The position numbers were made by a program, and so were the translations under genes. Of a stretch of 64,000 nt of DNA, positions 41,560-53,590 are shown piece after piece. How positions within the stretch are numbered: the stretch's first letter is position 1; each line of letters begins with the position of its first letter. The DNA comes from Nipponacmea schrenckii (lineage: Eukaryota; Mollusca; Gastropoda; Lottiidae), in assembly GCA_030562195.1 (NCBI GenBank), contig CM060199.1:23952338-24016337 (forward strand), read 5' to 3'. The notes under the pieces were generated by a model. The model was given only the letters and a program-made list of their open reading frames with translations. It made no database searches and was not told the DNA's origin.

Positions 41560-42940
41560 ATTTAAATTTAGGCCTAATGTTAGGATTGTTAGATTTTATA
41601 ATGATCTACTTTTTCAGGTATAATGCTAGCATGATTTGATGTTAGAATGATCTGGTCTATATGTCATGCTTTGATAAATTTAGGCCTAATGTTTGCATGA
41701 TAAGATTTTATAATGATCTACTTTTTTCTAGGTATAATGCTAGCATTATTTGATGTTAGAATGATCTGGTCTATATGTCATGCTTTGATAAATTTAGGCC
41801 TAATGTTTGCATGATAAGATTTTGTAATGATCTACTTTTTTCTAGGTATAATGCTTGCATGATTTGATGTTAGAATGATCTGGTATATATGTCATGCTTT
41901 AATAAATTTAGGCCTAATGTTTGCATGATAAGATTTTATAATGATCTACTTTTTCTAGGTATAATGCTAGCACGATTTGGTGTTATTATGATCTGGTCTA
42001 TATGTCATGCTTTAATAAATTTTGGCCTAATGTTAGGATGATTAGATTTTATAATGATCTACTTTTTCTAGGTATAATGCTAGCATGATTTGGTGTTATA
42101 ATGATCTAGTCTTTATGTCATGCTTAAATAAGTATAGGCCTAATGTTTGCATGATTAGATTTTATAATGACTAGTCTAAATGTAATGTTTTTTCTAGGTG
42201 TAATGCTAACATGATTTGATGTTTCATGATTTCATAATCTAGTCTATATGTCGAGCTTTTCTATACATAATGCTTGCATGATTTGGTGTTATAATGATCT
42301 AGCCTATATGTCATGCTTGTTTTAAGTATAATGTTTGCATGATTAGCTTTTATAATGTTTTAGTCTATATGTTCTGTTTTTTCTAGTTATAATGCTAACA
42401 TGATTTGATGTTATTGTGATCTAGTCTATGCTTTTCAAGTATAATGCTAGCATGATTTGATTTCATAATGATCTAGTCTATTACTGCGTTTACACTGGGC
42501 CAAAAAGCCGGCTTTAAAGCTAGTTTTTGTGTGTTTACACTGCTTGCCTGGCAAGCTATCTTTCAAGTGTACTGTTTGCATGATAAGATTTCATAATGAC
42601 TAGTCTATATTCTGTATGTTATGATTTTCTATGCATAATGCTTTATGATTTTTGTTATAATGATCTAGTCTATACGTCATGCTTTTCTAGGTATTATGCT
42701 AGAATGATAAGATGATAATGATCTAGTTTAAATGAATGCCTTTCTATGCATAATACTAACATGATATATATTAAAACTATCCCGTCCAAATTCCTTGATT
42801 TTTTCTATGTACATGTATAATGATAACATGATTTGATGTTATAACAATCTAGTCCAAATGTAAAGATTTGTGTGGTATAATGCTCGCATGATTTAATTTG
42901 ATAACAGTGTAGTCTGAATGAATGGATTGCTTTCTTCCAA
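41560..42940 (+). repeat. ~114-bp tandem array (two ~57-bp half-units), decaying
   Basis: TTTAGGCCTAATGTTTGCAT, ATAATGATCTACTTTTTCTA and GGTATAATGCTAGCATGATT recur about every 114 bp from 41570 to 42140, then in shorter and more diverged half-units to about 42930. Each half contains an ATGATCTxGTCTATATGTCA-like word. A foreign GTTTACACTG-flanked piece (about 42484-42560) interrupts it. Non-coding. Confidence 0.88.
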
Positions 42941-42954
42941 GCTTAATGCATCCA

Positions 42955-45900
42955 TCCATCCAGAGCTGCACATATAGGTGTGGTTATTTACGAACTGCTC
43001 ATGTTTGTGCTGCTTGTGGGCGTATTCAGACAACCTACAACAATCATCTATTCTACTAAATCAATCTTTTATTGTCCCTATAAGTTAAATATTGAGCGAC
43101 AAAGTCAATTCTACTACGTGTTCAGAGCAATATACATGTATTAGGTCTTACCATAGATTATTTTATCTAAATTGCTCATGTTTGTGCTGCTTGTGGGCGT
43201 ATTCAGACGACCTACAACAGTCATGTATTAAACTGACTCAATCTTTTATTGTCCTAACTAGTTAAATATTGCCATTCCAGAGTGGCACAGACAAACCTTT
43301 TGTGTGTTTCAGAGCATTATATATGGGTGTTACCATAGATTATTTTAAACAAATTGGTCATGTTTGTGCTGCTTGTGGGCGTATTCAAACGACCCACAGC
43401 AATCTTGTATTATACTGGTTCAATGATTTATTGTCCCTTCAAGTTACTTATTGCCATTCCAGAGTGGCACAGACAAATCTTTTGTGTGTTTCAGAGCTGT
43501 ATATATGGGTGTTACCATAGATTATTTTTAACAAATTGCTCATGTTTGTTCTGCTTGTGGGCGTATTTAAACGGCCTACAGTAATCTTGTATTATACTGG
43601 TTGAATGATTTATTGTCCTAACAAGTCGATTCTACTACGTGTTCAGAGCAATATACATGTATTAGGTCTTACCATAGATTATTTTATCTAAATTGCTCAT
43701 GTTTGTGCTGCTTGTGGGCGTATTCAGACGACCTACAACAGTCATGTATTATACTGACTCAATCTTTTATTGTCCTAACAAGTTAAATATTGCCATTCCA
43801 GAGTGGCACAGACAAACCTTTTGTGTGTTTCAGAGCATTATATATGGGTGTTACCATAGATTATTTTAAACAAATTGGTCATGTTTGTGCTGCTTGTGGG
43901 CGTATTCAAACGACCCACAGCAATCTTGTATTATACTGGTTCAATGATTTATTGTCCCTACAAGTTACTTATTGCCATTCCAGAGTGGCACAGACAAATC
44001 TTTTTTGTGTTTCAGAGCTTTATATATGGGTGTTACCATAGATTATTTTTAACAAATTGCTCATGTTTGTTCTGCTTGTGGGCGTATTCAAACGGCCTAC
44101 AGTAATCTTGTATTATACTGGTTGAATGATTTATTGTCCTAACAAGTCAATTCTACTACGTGTTCAGAGCAATATACATGTATTAGGTCTTACCATAGAT
44201 TATTTTATCTAAATTGCTCATGTTTGTGCTGCTTGTGGGCGTATTCAGACGACCTACAACAGTCATGTATTATACTGACTCAATCTTTTATTGTCCTAAC
44301 AAGTTAAATATTGCCATTCCAGAGTGGCACAGAAAAACCTTTTGTGTGTTTCAGAGCATTATATATGGGTGTTACCATAGATTATTTTAAACAAATTGGT
44401 CATGTTTGTGCTGCTTGTGGGCGTATTCAAACGACCCACAGCAATCTTGTATTATACTGGTTCAATGATTTATTGTCCCTACAAGTTACTTATTGCCATT
44501 CCAGAGTGGCACAGACAAATCTTTTGTGTGTTTCAGAGCGTTATATATGGGTGCTACCATAGATTATTTTTAACAAATTGCTCATGTTTGTTCTGCTTGT
44601 GGGCGTATTCAAACGGCCTACAGTAATCTTGTATTATACTGGTTGAATGATTTATTGTCCTAACAAGTTAAATATTGCCATTCCAGAGTGGCACAGACAA
44701 ATCTTTCGTGTGTTTCAGAGCATTATAAATGGGTGTTACCATAGACTATTTTAAAGAAATTGCTCATGTTTGTGCTGCTTGTGGGCGTATTCAAACGGCC
44801 TACAACGATCTTGTATTACATTGGTTCAATGATTTATTGTCCCTACAAGTTAAATATTGCCATATTAGAGTGGCACAGACAAATCTTTTGTGTGTTTCAG
44901 AGCATTATGTAAGGGTGTTACCATAGATTATTTTAAACAAATTGCTCATGTTTGTGCTGCTTGTGGGCGTATTCAAACGGCCTACAACGATCTTGTATTA
45001 CATTGGTTCAGTCATTTATTGTCCCTACAAGTTACATATTGCAATTCCAGAGTGGCACATACAAATATTTCACGTGTTCAGAGCAATATATTAGGTGTTA
45101 CTATAAATTATTAAAAACAAATTGCTCATGTTTTTGCTGCTTTTGGGCGTATTCAGACGGTCTACAGAAATCTTGTAATATACTTTTTCGATGATTTATT
45201 GTCCCTAAAAGCTAAATATTGCAATTCCAGAGTGGCACAGTCAAATCTTTTACACGTTCAGAGCAATATATTAGGTGTTACCATAGATTATGTTATCTAA
45301 ATTGCTCATGTTTGTGCTGCTTGTGGGCGTATTCAGACGACCTACAACGATCATGTATTATACTACAAGTTAAATATTGCCATTCTAGAGTGGCACAGAC
45401 AAATCTTTTGTGTGTTTCAGAGCATTATATAAGGGTGTTACCATAGATTATTTTAAACAAATTGCTCATGTTTGTGTTGCTTGTGGGCGTATTCAGACGG
45501 TCTACAGCAATCTTGTATTATACTTTTTCGATGATTTATTGTCCCTACAAGTTAAATATTGCCATTCCAGAGTGGCACAGACAAATCTTTCGTGTGTTTC
45601 AGAGCATTATATATGGGTGTTACCATAGATTATTTTAAAGAAATTGCTCATGTTTGTGCTGCTTGTGGGCGTATTCAGACGACCTACAACGATCATGTAT
45701 TATACTGACTCAATCTTTTATTATCCTAACAAGTTAAATATTGCCATTCCAGAGTGGCACAGACAAACCTTTTGTGTGTTTCAGAGCATTATATAAGGGT
45801 ATTACCATAAATTATTTTAAACAAATTGCTCATGCTTGTGATGCTTGTGGGCGTATTCAAACGACCTACAGCAATCTTGTATTATACTTTTTCAATGATT

Positions 45901-48062
45901 TATTGTCCCTACAAGTTAAATATTGCAATTCCAGAGTGGCACAGTAAAATCTTTTACACGTTCAGAGCAATATATTAGGTGTTACCATAGATTATGTTAT
46001 CTAAATTGCCCATGTTTGTGCTGCTTGTGGGCGTATTCAGACGACCTACAACGATCATGTATTATACTGACTCAATCTTTTATTATCCTAACAAGTTAAA
46101 TATTGCCATTCCAGAGTGGCACAGACAAACCTTTTGTGTGTTTCAGAGCATTATATATGGGTGTTACCATAGATTATTTTAAACAAATTGCTCATGTTTG
46201 TGCTGCTTGTGGGCGTATTCAAACGACCTTCAGCAATCTTGTATTATACTGGTTCAATGATTTATAGTCCCTACAAGTTAAATATTGTCATTCCAGAGTA
46301 GCACAGACAAATCTTTTGTGTGTTTCAGAGCATTATATATGGGTGTTACCATAGATTATTTTAAAGAAATTGCTCATGTTTGTGCTGCTTGTGGACGTAT
46401 TCAAACGACCTACAGCAATCTTGTATTATACTTTTTCAATGATTTATTGTCCCTACAAGTTAAATATTGCAATTCCAGAGTGGCACAGTAAAATCTTTTA
46501 CACGTTCAGAGCAATATATTAGGTGTTACCATAGATTATGTTATCTAAATTGCTCATGTTTGTGCTGCTTGTGGGCGTATTCAGACGACCTACAACGATC
46601 ATGTATTATACTGACTCAATCTTTTATTATCCTAACAAGTTAAATATTGCCATTCCAGAGTGGCACAGACAAACCTTTTGTGTGTTTCAGAGCATTATAT
46701 ATGGGTGTTACCATAGATTATTTTAAACAAATTGCTCATGTTTGTGCTGCTTGTTGGCGTATTCAGACGACCTACAGCAATCTTGTATTATACTGGTTCA
46801 ATGATTTATAGTCCCTACAAGTTAAATATTGTCATTCCAGAGTAGCACAGACAAATCTTTTGTGTGTTTCAGAGCATTATATATGGGTGTTACCATAGAT
46901 TATTTTTAAGAAATTGCTCATGTTTGTGCTGCTTGTGGGCGTATTCAAACGACCTACAGCAATCTTGTATTATACTTTTTCAATGATTTATTGTCCCTAC
47001 AAGTTAAATATTGCAATTCCAGAGTGGCACAGTAAAATCTTTTACACGTTCAGAGCAATATATTAGGTGTTACCATAGATTTTGTTATCTAAATTGCTCA
47101 TGTTTGTGCTGCTTGTGGGCGTTTTCAGACGACTTACAATAGTCATGTATTATACTGACTCAATCTTTTATTATCCTAACAAGTTAAATATTGCCATTCT
47201 GGAGTGGCACAGACAAATCTTTTGTGCGTTTCAGAGCATTATATACGGGTGTTTCCATAGATAAGTCTATACAAATTGCTCTTGTTTGTGCTGCTTGTGG
47301 GCGTATTCAAACGGCATACAACGATCTTCTATTATACTGGTTCAATGATTTATTGTCCCTACAAGTTAAATATTGCCATTCTAGAGTGGCACAGACAAAT
47401 ATTTTACGTGTGTTTCAGAGCATTATATAAGGGTGTTACCATAGAATATTTTAAACAAATTGCTCATGTTTGTGTTGCTTGTGGGCGTATTCAGACGGTC
47501 TACAGCAATCTTGTATTATACTTGTTTAATGATTCATTGTCCCTACAAGTTAAATATTGCCATTCCAGAATGGCACAGACAAATCTTTTGTGCGTTTCAG
47601 AACATTATATAAGGGTGTTACCATAGATTATTTTAAAAAAGTGCTCATATTTGTGCTGCTTGTGGGCGTAATCAGACGACCTACAACAGTCATGTATTAT
47701 ACTGACTCAATCTTTTATTATCCTAACAAGTTAAATATTGCCATTCCAGAGTGGCACAGACAAATCTTTTGTGCGTTTCATAGCATTATATATGGGTGTT
47801 ACCATAGATAAGTCTATTCAAATTGCTCATGTTTGTGCTGCTTGTGGGCGTATTTAAACGGCCTACAACGATCTTTTTTTACATTGGTTAAATGATTTAT
47901 TGTCCCCATAAGTTAAATATTGCCATTCTAGAGTGGCACAGACAAATCTTTTGTGCGTTTCAGAGCATTATATAAGGGTGTTACCATAGATTATTTTAAA
48001 CAAAGTGCTCATATTTGTGCTGCTTGTGGGCGTATTCAGACGACCTACAACAGTCATTACTG
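42955..48062 (+). repeat. ~180-bp satellite, right block with higher-order units
   Basis: About 29 monomers marked by TTTGTGCTGCTTGTGGGCGT, spacing 156-184 bp. They are grouped: 43.1-44.66 kb is three copies of a 521-bp trimer, and 45.7-47.2 kb is repeated 544-bp trimers, with single monomers between. Short frames starting in ATTCCAGAGTGGCACAGAC recur at exactly these intervals and are repeat by-products. Orientation is opposite to the blocks at 9.9 and 29.2 kb. Confidence 0.95.
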
Positions 48063-48267
48063 TCCATTTATCTTTTATATTTATTTTTGTTAGTTCGCCT
48101 TACTGATATAAAGGCCTATTATACGATTGGGTGTCAGAAACAACTCTTTGGGGCCCTTTCAGGGTGAAATTACATATCTCTTCGTGCTGGATAGCTTATT
48201 GTCGGCTGGCTTCCAGTCTCTTAGTGACAGGTGGCTTATTGTCGGCTGGCTTCACATCAGTCGCCGT
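48062..48267 (+). repeat. Satellite-element end module, right copy
   Basis: Inverted counterpart of 9650-9850, including GGCCTATTATACGATTGGG and a doubled CTTATTGTCGGCTGGCTTC (48199 and 48236). It terminates the right satellite block. Where the left copy continues with other sequence, this one meets the fold-back-like element, implying a later insertion at its tip. Confidence 0.82.
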
Positions 48268-48726
48268 AACTGCCTTCTGTTAGTATTTTTGCAGTATCAG
48301 CATCTTTTTGTATTATCAGCATCATATTTTGGTATTATCATCTTTTTCTGTTATCATCTTTTTGTATTATAAGCATCATCTTTTTGCCGTATAAGCATCT
48401 TTTTGTATTATCAGCATCATCTTTTCGTGTTATCATCTTTTCGTATTATCATCTTTTTGCATTATAAGCATCATCTTTTTGCAGTATCAGCATCTTTTTG
48501 TATTATCAGCATCATCTTTTCGTATTATCATCTTTTTGTATTATCATCTTTTTGAATTATCAGCATCATCTTTTTGTATTATCATCTTTTTGTATTATCA
48601 GCATCATCTTTTTGTATGATCATCTTTTTGTATGATCATCTTTTCCGTAACTGGCCGTAGGTTTACGGAAATCAACGTTAATCTTCGTAAAAAGTCGACG
48701 TAAAGAAGATGTCGTAGACTAGGTTA

Positions 48727-49210
48727 ATGAGACGCAACTTTTATTTTGTCAAAATGGATACTATTTTAGAAAATTTGCACCTTCCATTGCATACGCCTGC
48801 CTTTCAAAGAGAAAAAATAACTCCTGATTTAGTTTGCCATTTGTCCAGATATGATATGGAATGCCTTGGGATATCAAATTCTTCAGATATGATGAAAATC
48901 AAAACAGAATGTATTAAATATGCCCAGTCAGAATGCAAACACAACAGAATTGTTTTGATATATCAAAACAATTGTTAGAGAGTTTATAAGACTCTGGTTT
49001 CAAAATATCTGAAATTTCAAATTTACTGTCTGTATCGGAAAGAACTGTATATCGGCGAATGTCATTTTTTGACTTATCCGTTCGCAGTTTTACTCAAATT
49101 AACGATACTGAGTTAAAATCTTAAGTCAATGATGCATTGGCTCAATTTCCAAGAAGTGTGGAAAATATGTTGAGACAAATCCAATATCAAAATGGAATTA
49201 ATGTGAGCAT
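48727..49210 (+). pseudogene. SAM-like plus helix-turn-helix fragment of an integrase-type TE gene
   Basis: The frame 48754-48978 reads MDTILENLHLPLHTPAF then LSRYDMECLGISNSSDMMKI, a SAM-like domain. After the stop at 48976-48978, continued coding is visible (DSGFKISEISNLLSVSERTV, then YRRMSFFDLSVRSFTQINDT), a helix-turn-helix of the kind found before an integrase core in invertebrate and fish TE genes. Coding fades near 49200 before any catalytic motif, so this is a truncated, frame-broken remnant held between the fold-back arms. Confidence 0.6.
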
Positions 49211-49825
49211 ATCCATACATGTGGCCACATATAACAATACATGAAGATTTGTCCATATGGTATTAAAAAAAACCTGGTGCAATAGAATTATTCAAATTCT
49301 TTTATTCATAGCACAAATAGTTAACAATAGCAAATTTAGTGTCACGCAACGATTTTGACATTGTTAAAGAATTAGCTGCAATACGATTCTCAATTTTCTC
49401 TTCATGCCAGACTTTGTCTGAAGACATTTAAAAACCATAGCATTTTCATTTTTCTAAACCCCCCGTGAAAATAGAACTTCTGACCTCCAACTACCTACAT
49501 CAGACTGTCACTTTCAACTTCATACGTGATTCCCAACGTCCTAAATCTGATTAACATGTCCGACTCCTATTGCTGACTTCTGACTTCCAACCAACTTTTG
49601 ACTTCCTACCTCTGAATCTATATTCCTTCAGGCTCAAATATTTGACTGTTTACTGCCCCCACCCCACCCCCTTTCAACAGCTTTCTACATCAGACCGTCA
49701 CTTTTGACTTTCTACATTTCTACTTCAGCGAGTTCTTACTTCCAACTTCTTTAGCGTGACCTTTTAATCAGTATTAGAGAAACATCTGTAAATGCCATCA
49801 CTAAATTAATCGGAGACTGGAACTC
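49211..49825. other. Non-coding centre of the fold-back-like element
   Basis: No domain. Short words such as CTTCTGACTTCCAAC and CTACATCAGACxGTCACTTT recur loosely between 49480 and 49760. Confidence 0.5.
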
Positions 49826-50463
49826 ATTAACCTAGTCTTTGGCATCTTATTTACGTCGACTCCTTACGAAGATTACCGTTGATTTCCGCAAACCTACGGC
49901 CAGTTACGGAAAAGATGATCATACAAAAAGATGATATTACAAAAAGATGATACTGATAATACAAAAAGATAATACAAAAAGATGATACTGATAATGCAAA
50001 AAGATGATAATACAAAAAGATGATAATATGAAAAGATGATGCTGATAATACAAAAAGATGATAATACAAAAAGATGATAATATGAAAAGATGATGCTGAT
50101 AATACAAAAAGATGCTGATACTGCAAAAAGATGATGCTTATAATGCAAAAAGATAATAATACGAAAAGATGATAATACGAAAAGATGATGCTGATAATAC
50201 AAAAAGATGCTGATACTGCAAAAAGATGATGCATATAATACAAAAAGATGATAATAGAAAAAGATGATAATACAAAAAGATGATGCTGATAATACAAAAA
50301 GATGCTGATACTGCAAAAATACTAACAGAAGACAGTTACGGCGTTCCATACCTATCTCTTACTATGTGAACAGGTGGTTCAAAGTACCCCAAGCATTGCC
50401 TATACTTAATTCAGTTTTAATATGCAATATAATTTAATTTAATTATTTCAGATTTGTGCTAAA

Positions 50464-50946
50464 TTGATTATAAATGGAATGATAATGGTTCGAAGTTACA
50501 AATCAAAGACAGACAGAGGTCAGAGAGATGGTAGCCTAATGGAGAGAGGTGTACAAGAGGTTAAGAAGGGAAAATCAATTCGATCTGTTGCAGCTGATCT
50601 GAAGATAGATAGAACAACTTTTTCAATATATGTGAAAAAAGCTGACTAACAAAGTAGGCCTATCATTAAATATGATATGAAACCCAACTATAAAAACAAA
50701 ACATTTTCTGAAGAAGAAGAGAAGAGCTTAGAAAGTTACATAATTAAATGCTCAAAATTGTTCCACGGACTTGCTTATACAGCAGTTAGGAAACTTGCTT
50801 GCGAATATGCTGTAAATTTGAAAAAAAGGTCCCCAAACATGAATAGATACGGCACCTTAATGGGGAACCATGCAACTGCAGTCCAAAGGAAAGCGCTCCG
50901 AAAAGTTGAACGTAATATTGCTAGCGACCTAAAACCCAACCTCTAG
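50464..50946 (+). pseudogene. pogo/Tigger-like transposase N-terminal fragment
   Basis: From MVRSYKSKTDRG at 50488 the frame runs through VKKGKSIRSVAADLKIDRTT, a psq-type helix-turn-helix that binds DNA ends, to a stop at 50647-50649. A second frame (50677-50946) continues with FSEEEEKSLESYIIKC and LAYTAVRKLACEYAVNLKK, as in pogo-like proteins before the CENP-B type domain. Resemblance is lost after about 50840. The DDE catalytic part is missing, so it is a remnant. Confidence 0.65.
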
Positions 50947-52475
50947 GATTTTTGGAAGTATAAGCCATTTCAAAATGCCTGGACATCCCAAACAGTGACA
51001 CCGGGATGGTATATGCACTGCGTTAGGCGTACGGCACCAGCTTATTTTTCTGTTGCTGTGCCTGGTTCTTGTTTCTTTTGAGTAGCCTAGGTGCATAGAT
51101 GTTGTCTCCAAGACTGTCTTAACGGCTTCTGTTTATTTGTAGCCTGTAATAGTCGGTTCGCTCTTTTTTGTACAGTTTTCAAGTGTTGGTTGGCCTGCGG
51201 ATTCTGAGTCAATCTGGATATGTGTGTGGATTCGATAAATACCAAATCAAAACTTAATTTTGGTGGAAGGAATCGACAAAATTGTCTAAAATATCTTATA
51301 AAAGAATAATACTTTCATTTTAACTCTTCGCAAAAAAAATGTTCAACTAAATTTCCTTTAAAACTGAAAAGTGAAGGGGTAATGGTGCGAAACTACAAAG
51401 TCTATTATTCAGAGGTTGCGTTCGGCAAAATATCACGTGACAAAACAACCTTAAATGATTGGTTGATTATGTCAACAAATGCATCAATATATTGGAGAAA
51501 ATGGCTGCCATAATGAAATGATTGCGAAAGCATCTTTATGCCGTTATCATTAATTAAATTGATGGTGGGACCTCTTTCGATCAATTTGTCATGCAGACAT
51601 AAGTTGTGAGTACTTTTTCATTTTGAAATTATGTCGCAATCTAGAAAAGCCAACTGCCACTAAAATTTCCCTATGGTCTTAATTATAAACCAAACTGCAT
51701 GTGAATTATTTCTAGATATATACGTATATGTTTACTATAACTACTTGTAGTTTTTGACATACTTATTTAATAATGGGTCATTTATCTCATTCTCATATCA
51801 ACTCAATCTATGTCAGGTACCGGTACTGTAAATTTGTAATCATATGACTGTTAAAGGGATAATAGGTCACCATGAAAATAAAATTGTAGTTCTCAAGAAT
51901 AGTCAATATAAGTGTATATTCATCAGGGAACTTACCTGGTGTCGTAATGTAACAGAATCTCTTAAAATCTTGAAAACTCGCAAAACTACGTCATTTTGAA
52001 AAACGCTTAATCAATTTATTAAGCATTTTTCAATAATCAAATGCATCTTTATGGATAATTACTTAGTTTTTTGGATGTTTATTTATTTTTTTAAAACCCA
52101 ACCTCAAGAATTTCTGGAAGTATAAGTCATTTCAAAATGCCTGGACATCCCAAACAGTCACACCGGGATGGTACATGTACTGCGTTAGGCGTACGGCACA
52201 AGCTTATTTTTCTGTTGCTGTGCCTGGTTCTTGTTTCTTTTGAGTAGCCTATGTGTATAGATGTTGTCTCCAAGACTGTCTTAACTGCTTCTGTTTATTT
52301 GTAGCCTGTAATAGTCAGTTTGCCCTTTTTGGTACAGTTTTCAAGTGTTGGTTGGCCTGCGGATTCCGAGTCAATCTGGATATGTGTGTGGATTCGATAA
52401 CTACCAAATCAAAACATAATTTTGGTGGAAAGAATCGACAAAATTGTCTAAAATATCCTATAAAAGAATAATATT
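50934..52475 (+). repeat. ~380-bp direct repeat pair
   Basis: 50934-51312 and 52094-52473 match closely in direct orientation (GGAAGTATAAGxCATTTCAA, ATGCCTGGACATCCCAAACA, GTGTGTGGATTCGATAA), with few substitutions. The intervening 780 bases hold a second degenerate pogo-like start (MVRNYK at 51382, then ISRDKTTLNDWL) and unassigned DNA. The pair could be two copies of a non-autonomous element or the outcome of a local duplication. Confidence 0.82.
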
Positions 52476-53590
52476 TTCTTATGGTATATATATGTATGTA
52501 TATGAAAATAAGGGAAAACATTTTTATACACCCACATGGAAATGTGAGTCAAATCCAAATTAAAAAACACTGTCATATAAAAAACCATTTTTTTCCAACA
52601 TTTCCCTCTAATACAATAGAGCTTCCTCAGGGAGGGCGAAATACAAAATGAAGAGAAAAAGACAGTTAGTACAAAAATTATGACGTCATAATGCTAATGA
52701 CCTCACCAGTCCTACATAACAACATTGATATCAATATTTAATCAATGGAAAAGTACCAAAATTTTAAAGAGAGTGTTGATCTAAATTATAGGAAGGCCTA
52801 TAGTTATTTGGAAAAGTTTTGCAGGCTGTCAGGATAATGTTCATTTAAGCCATTAGGCCACACAGTATTCAGTCTATGTATCCAGAATGACTACCAAATC
52901 TAATTGTTTTCGGTTTGTCAATTCTTTTTTTTTTTTTTTCGAAAGTTACTCAGGGCACACAGCCTAGGCTGCGATAGTTGCAATATTATCTCAACTTCTC
53001 TAGACTTTCTGTAGTGGCCTTAAATATACATTGGAACATTTTTGCAAAACCGGAAGTGCTGCATTGCAACATGCTTAAAAAGTCGGTCAGTGGCTCATAG
53101 AACTCTCATTTTTGGATCGATTTTTGTCGGGTTTGCATTTTTGGAAACTTTATATAATTTCCAACAAGATAGCAGTTTAAAAATTTCAAAATTCGAAAAT
53201 TCGTAGCACACATTTTTTTGCCGTATTTTGCACATTTTTGCAACTTTGCTATTTTAAGACTGATTGATCTGAAAATTTGGGTGCCTTCAAGTGTCAAAAA
53301 TGTAAAAAAATTGGCAGAGTCAAAATTTTTGCTTTATTTCCAGTTTCAACGAAAAAAGGGTTTAAACTTCCAGTTGACCTACTTGCGCTTTAATTGATGT
53401 ATCGCAACAAAATTTATGTCAATCTTAATTAAATTAGAAGAAAAAAAACGAAGAAGAAAAAATCTGAACCGGAAGTGAAACTTTGGCCGTCCTCTTGAAA
53501 TGTGACTTTTTTGTAACCTCAAAATGGGGCCTCTACGGTAAGAGCGACTTGTGTGTTATTCCTATTTTTAGAAAGTCTATTTGATTACGA
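52476..53590. other. AT-rich spacer
   Basis: No domain-bearing frame or tandem structure seen. Confidence 0.5.

Larger units (their letters stand above)
48263..50345. mobile_element. Fold-back-like element with ~0.5-kb inverted arms
   Basis: The left arm (about 48263-48733) begins CGCCGTAACTG and is filled with ATCATCTTTTTGTATT-type microrepeats, then CGTAACTGGCCGTAGGTTTA and a GTCGACGTAA segment. The right arm (49826-50345) is its reverse complement with unit-number differences, ending CAGTTACGGCG. Long arms made of short tandem repeats around a short gene-bearing centre are the Foldback layout. No target duplication could be fixed, because the arm tip resembles host end-module sequence. 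Confidence 0.78.

Noticed and set aside
43269..47811. Many 60-116-residue frames in the satellite
   Set aside because: They recur at monomer and trimer spacing and carry no domain; they are repeat by-products.
49851..50349. Tyrosine/isoleucine-rich antisense frames resembling membrane proteins
   Set aside because: They come from AAAAGATGAT-type microrepeats in the fold-back arm.
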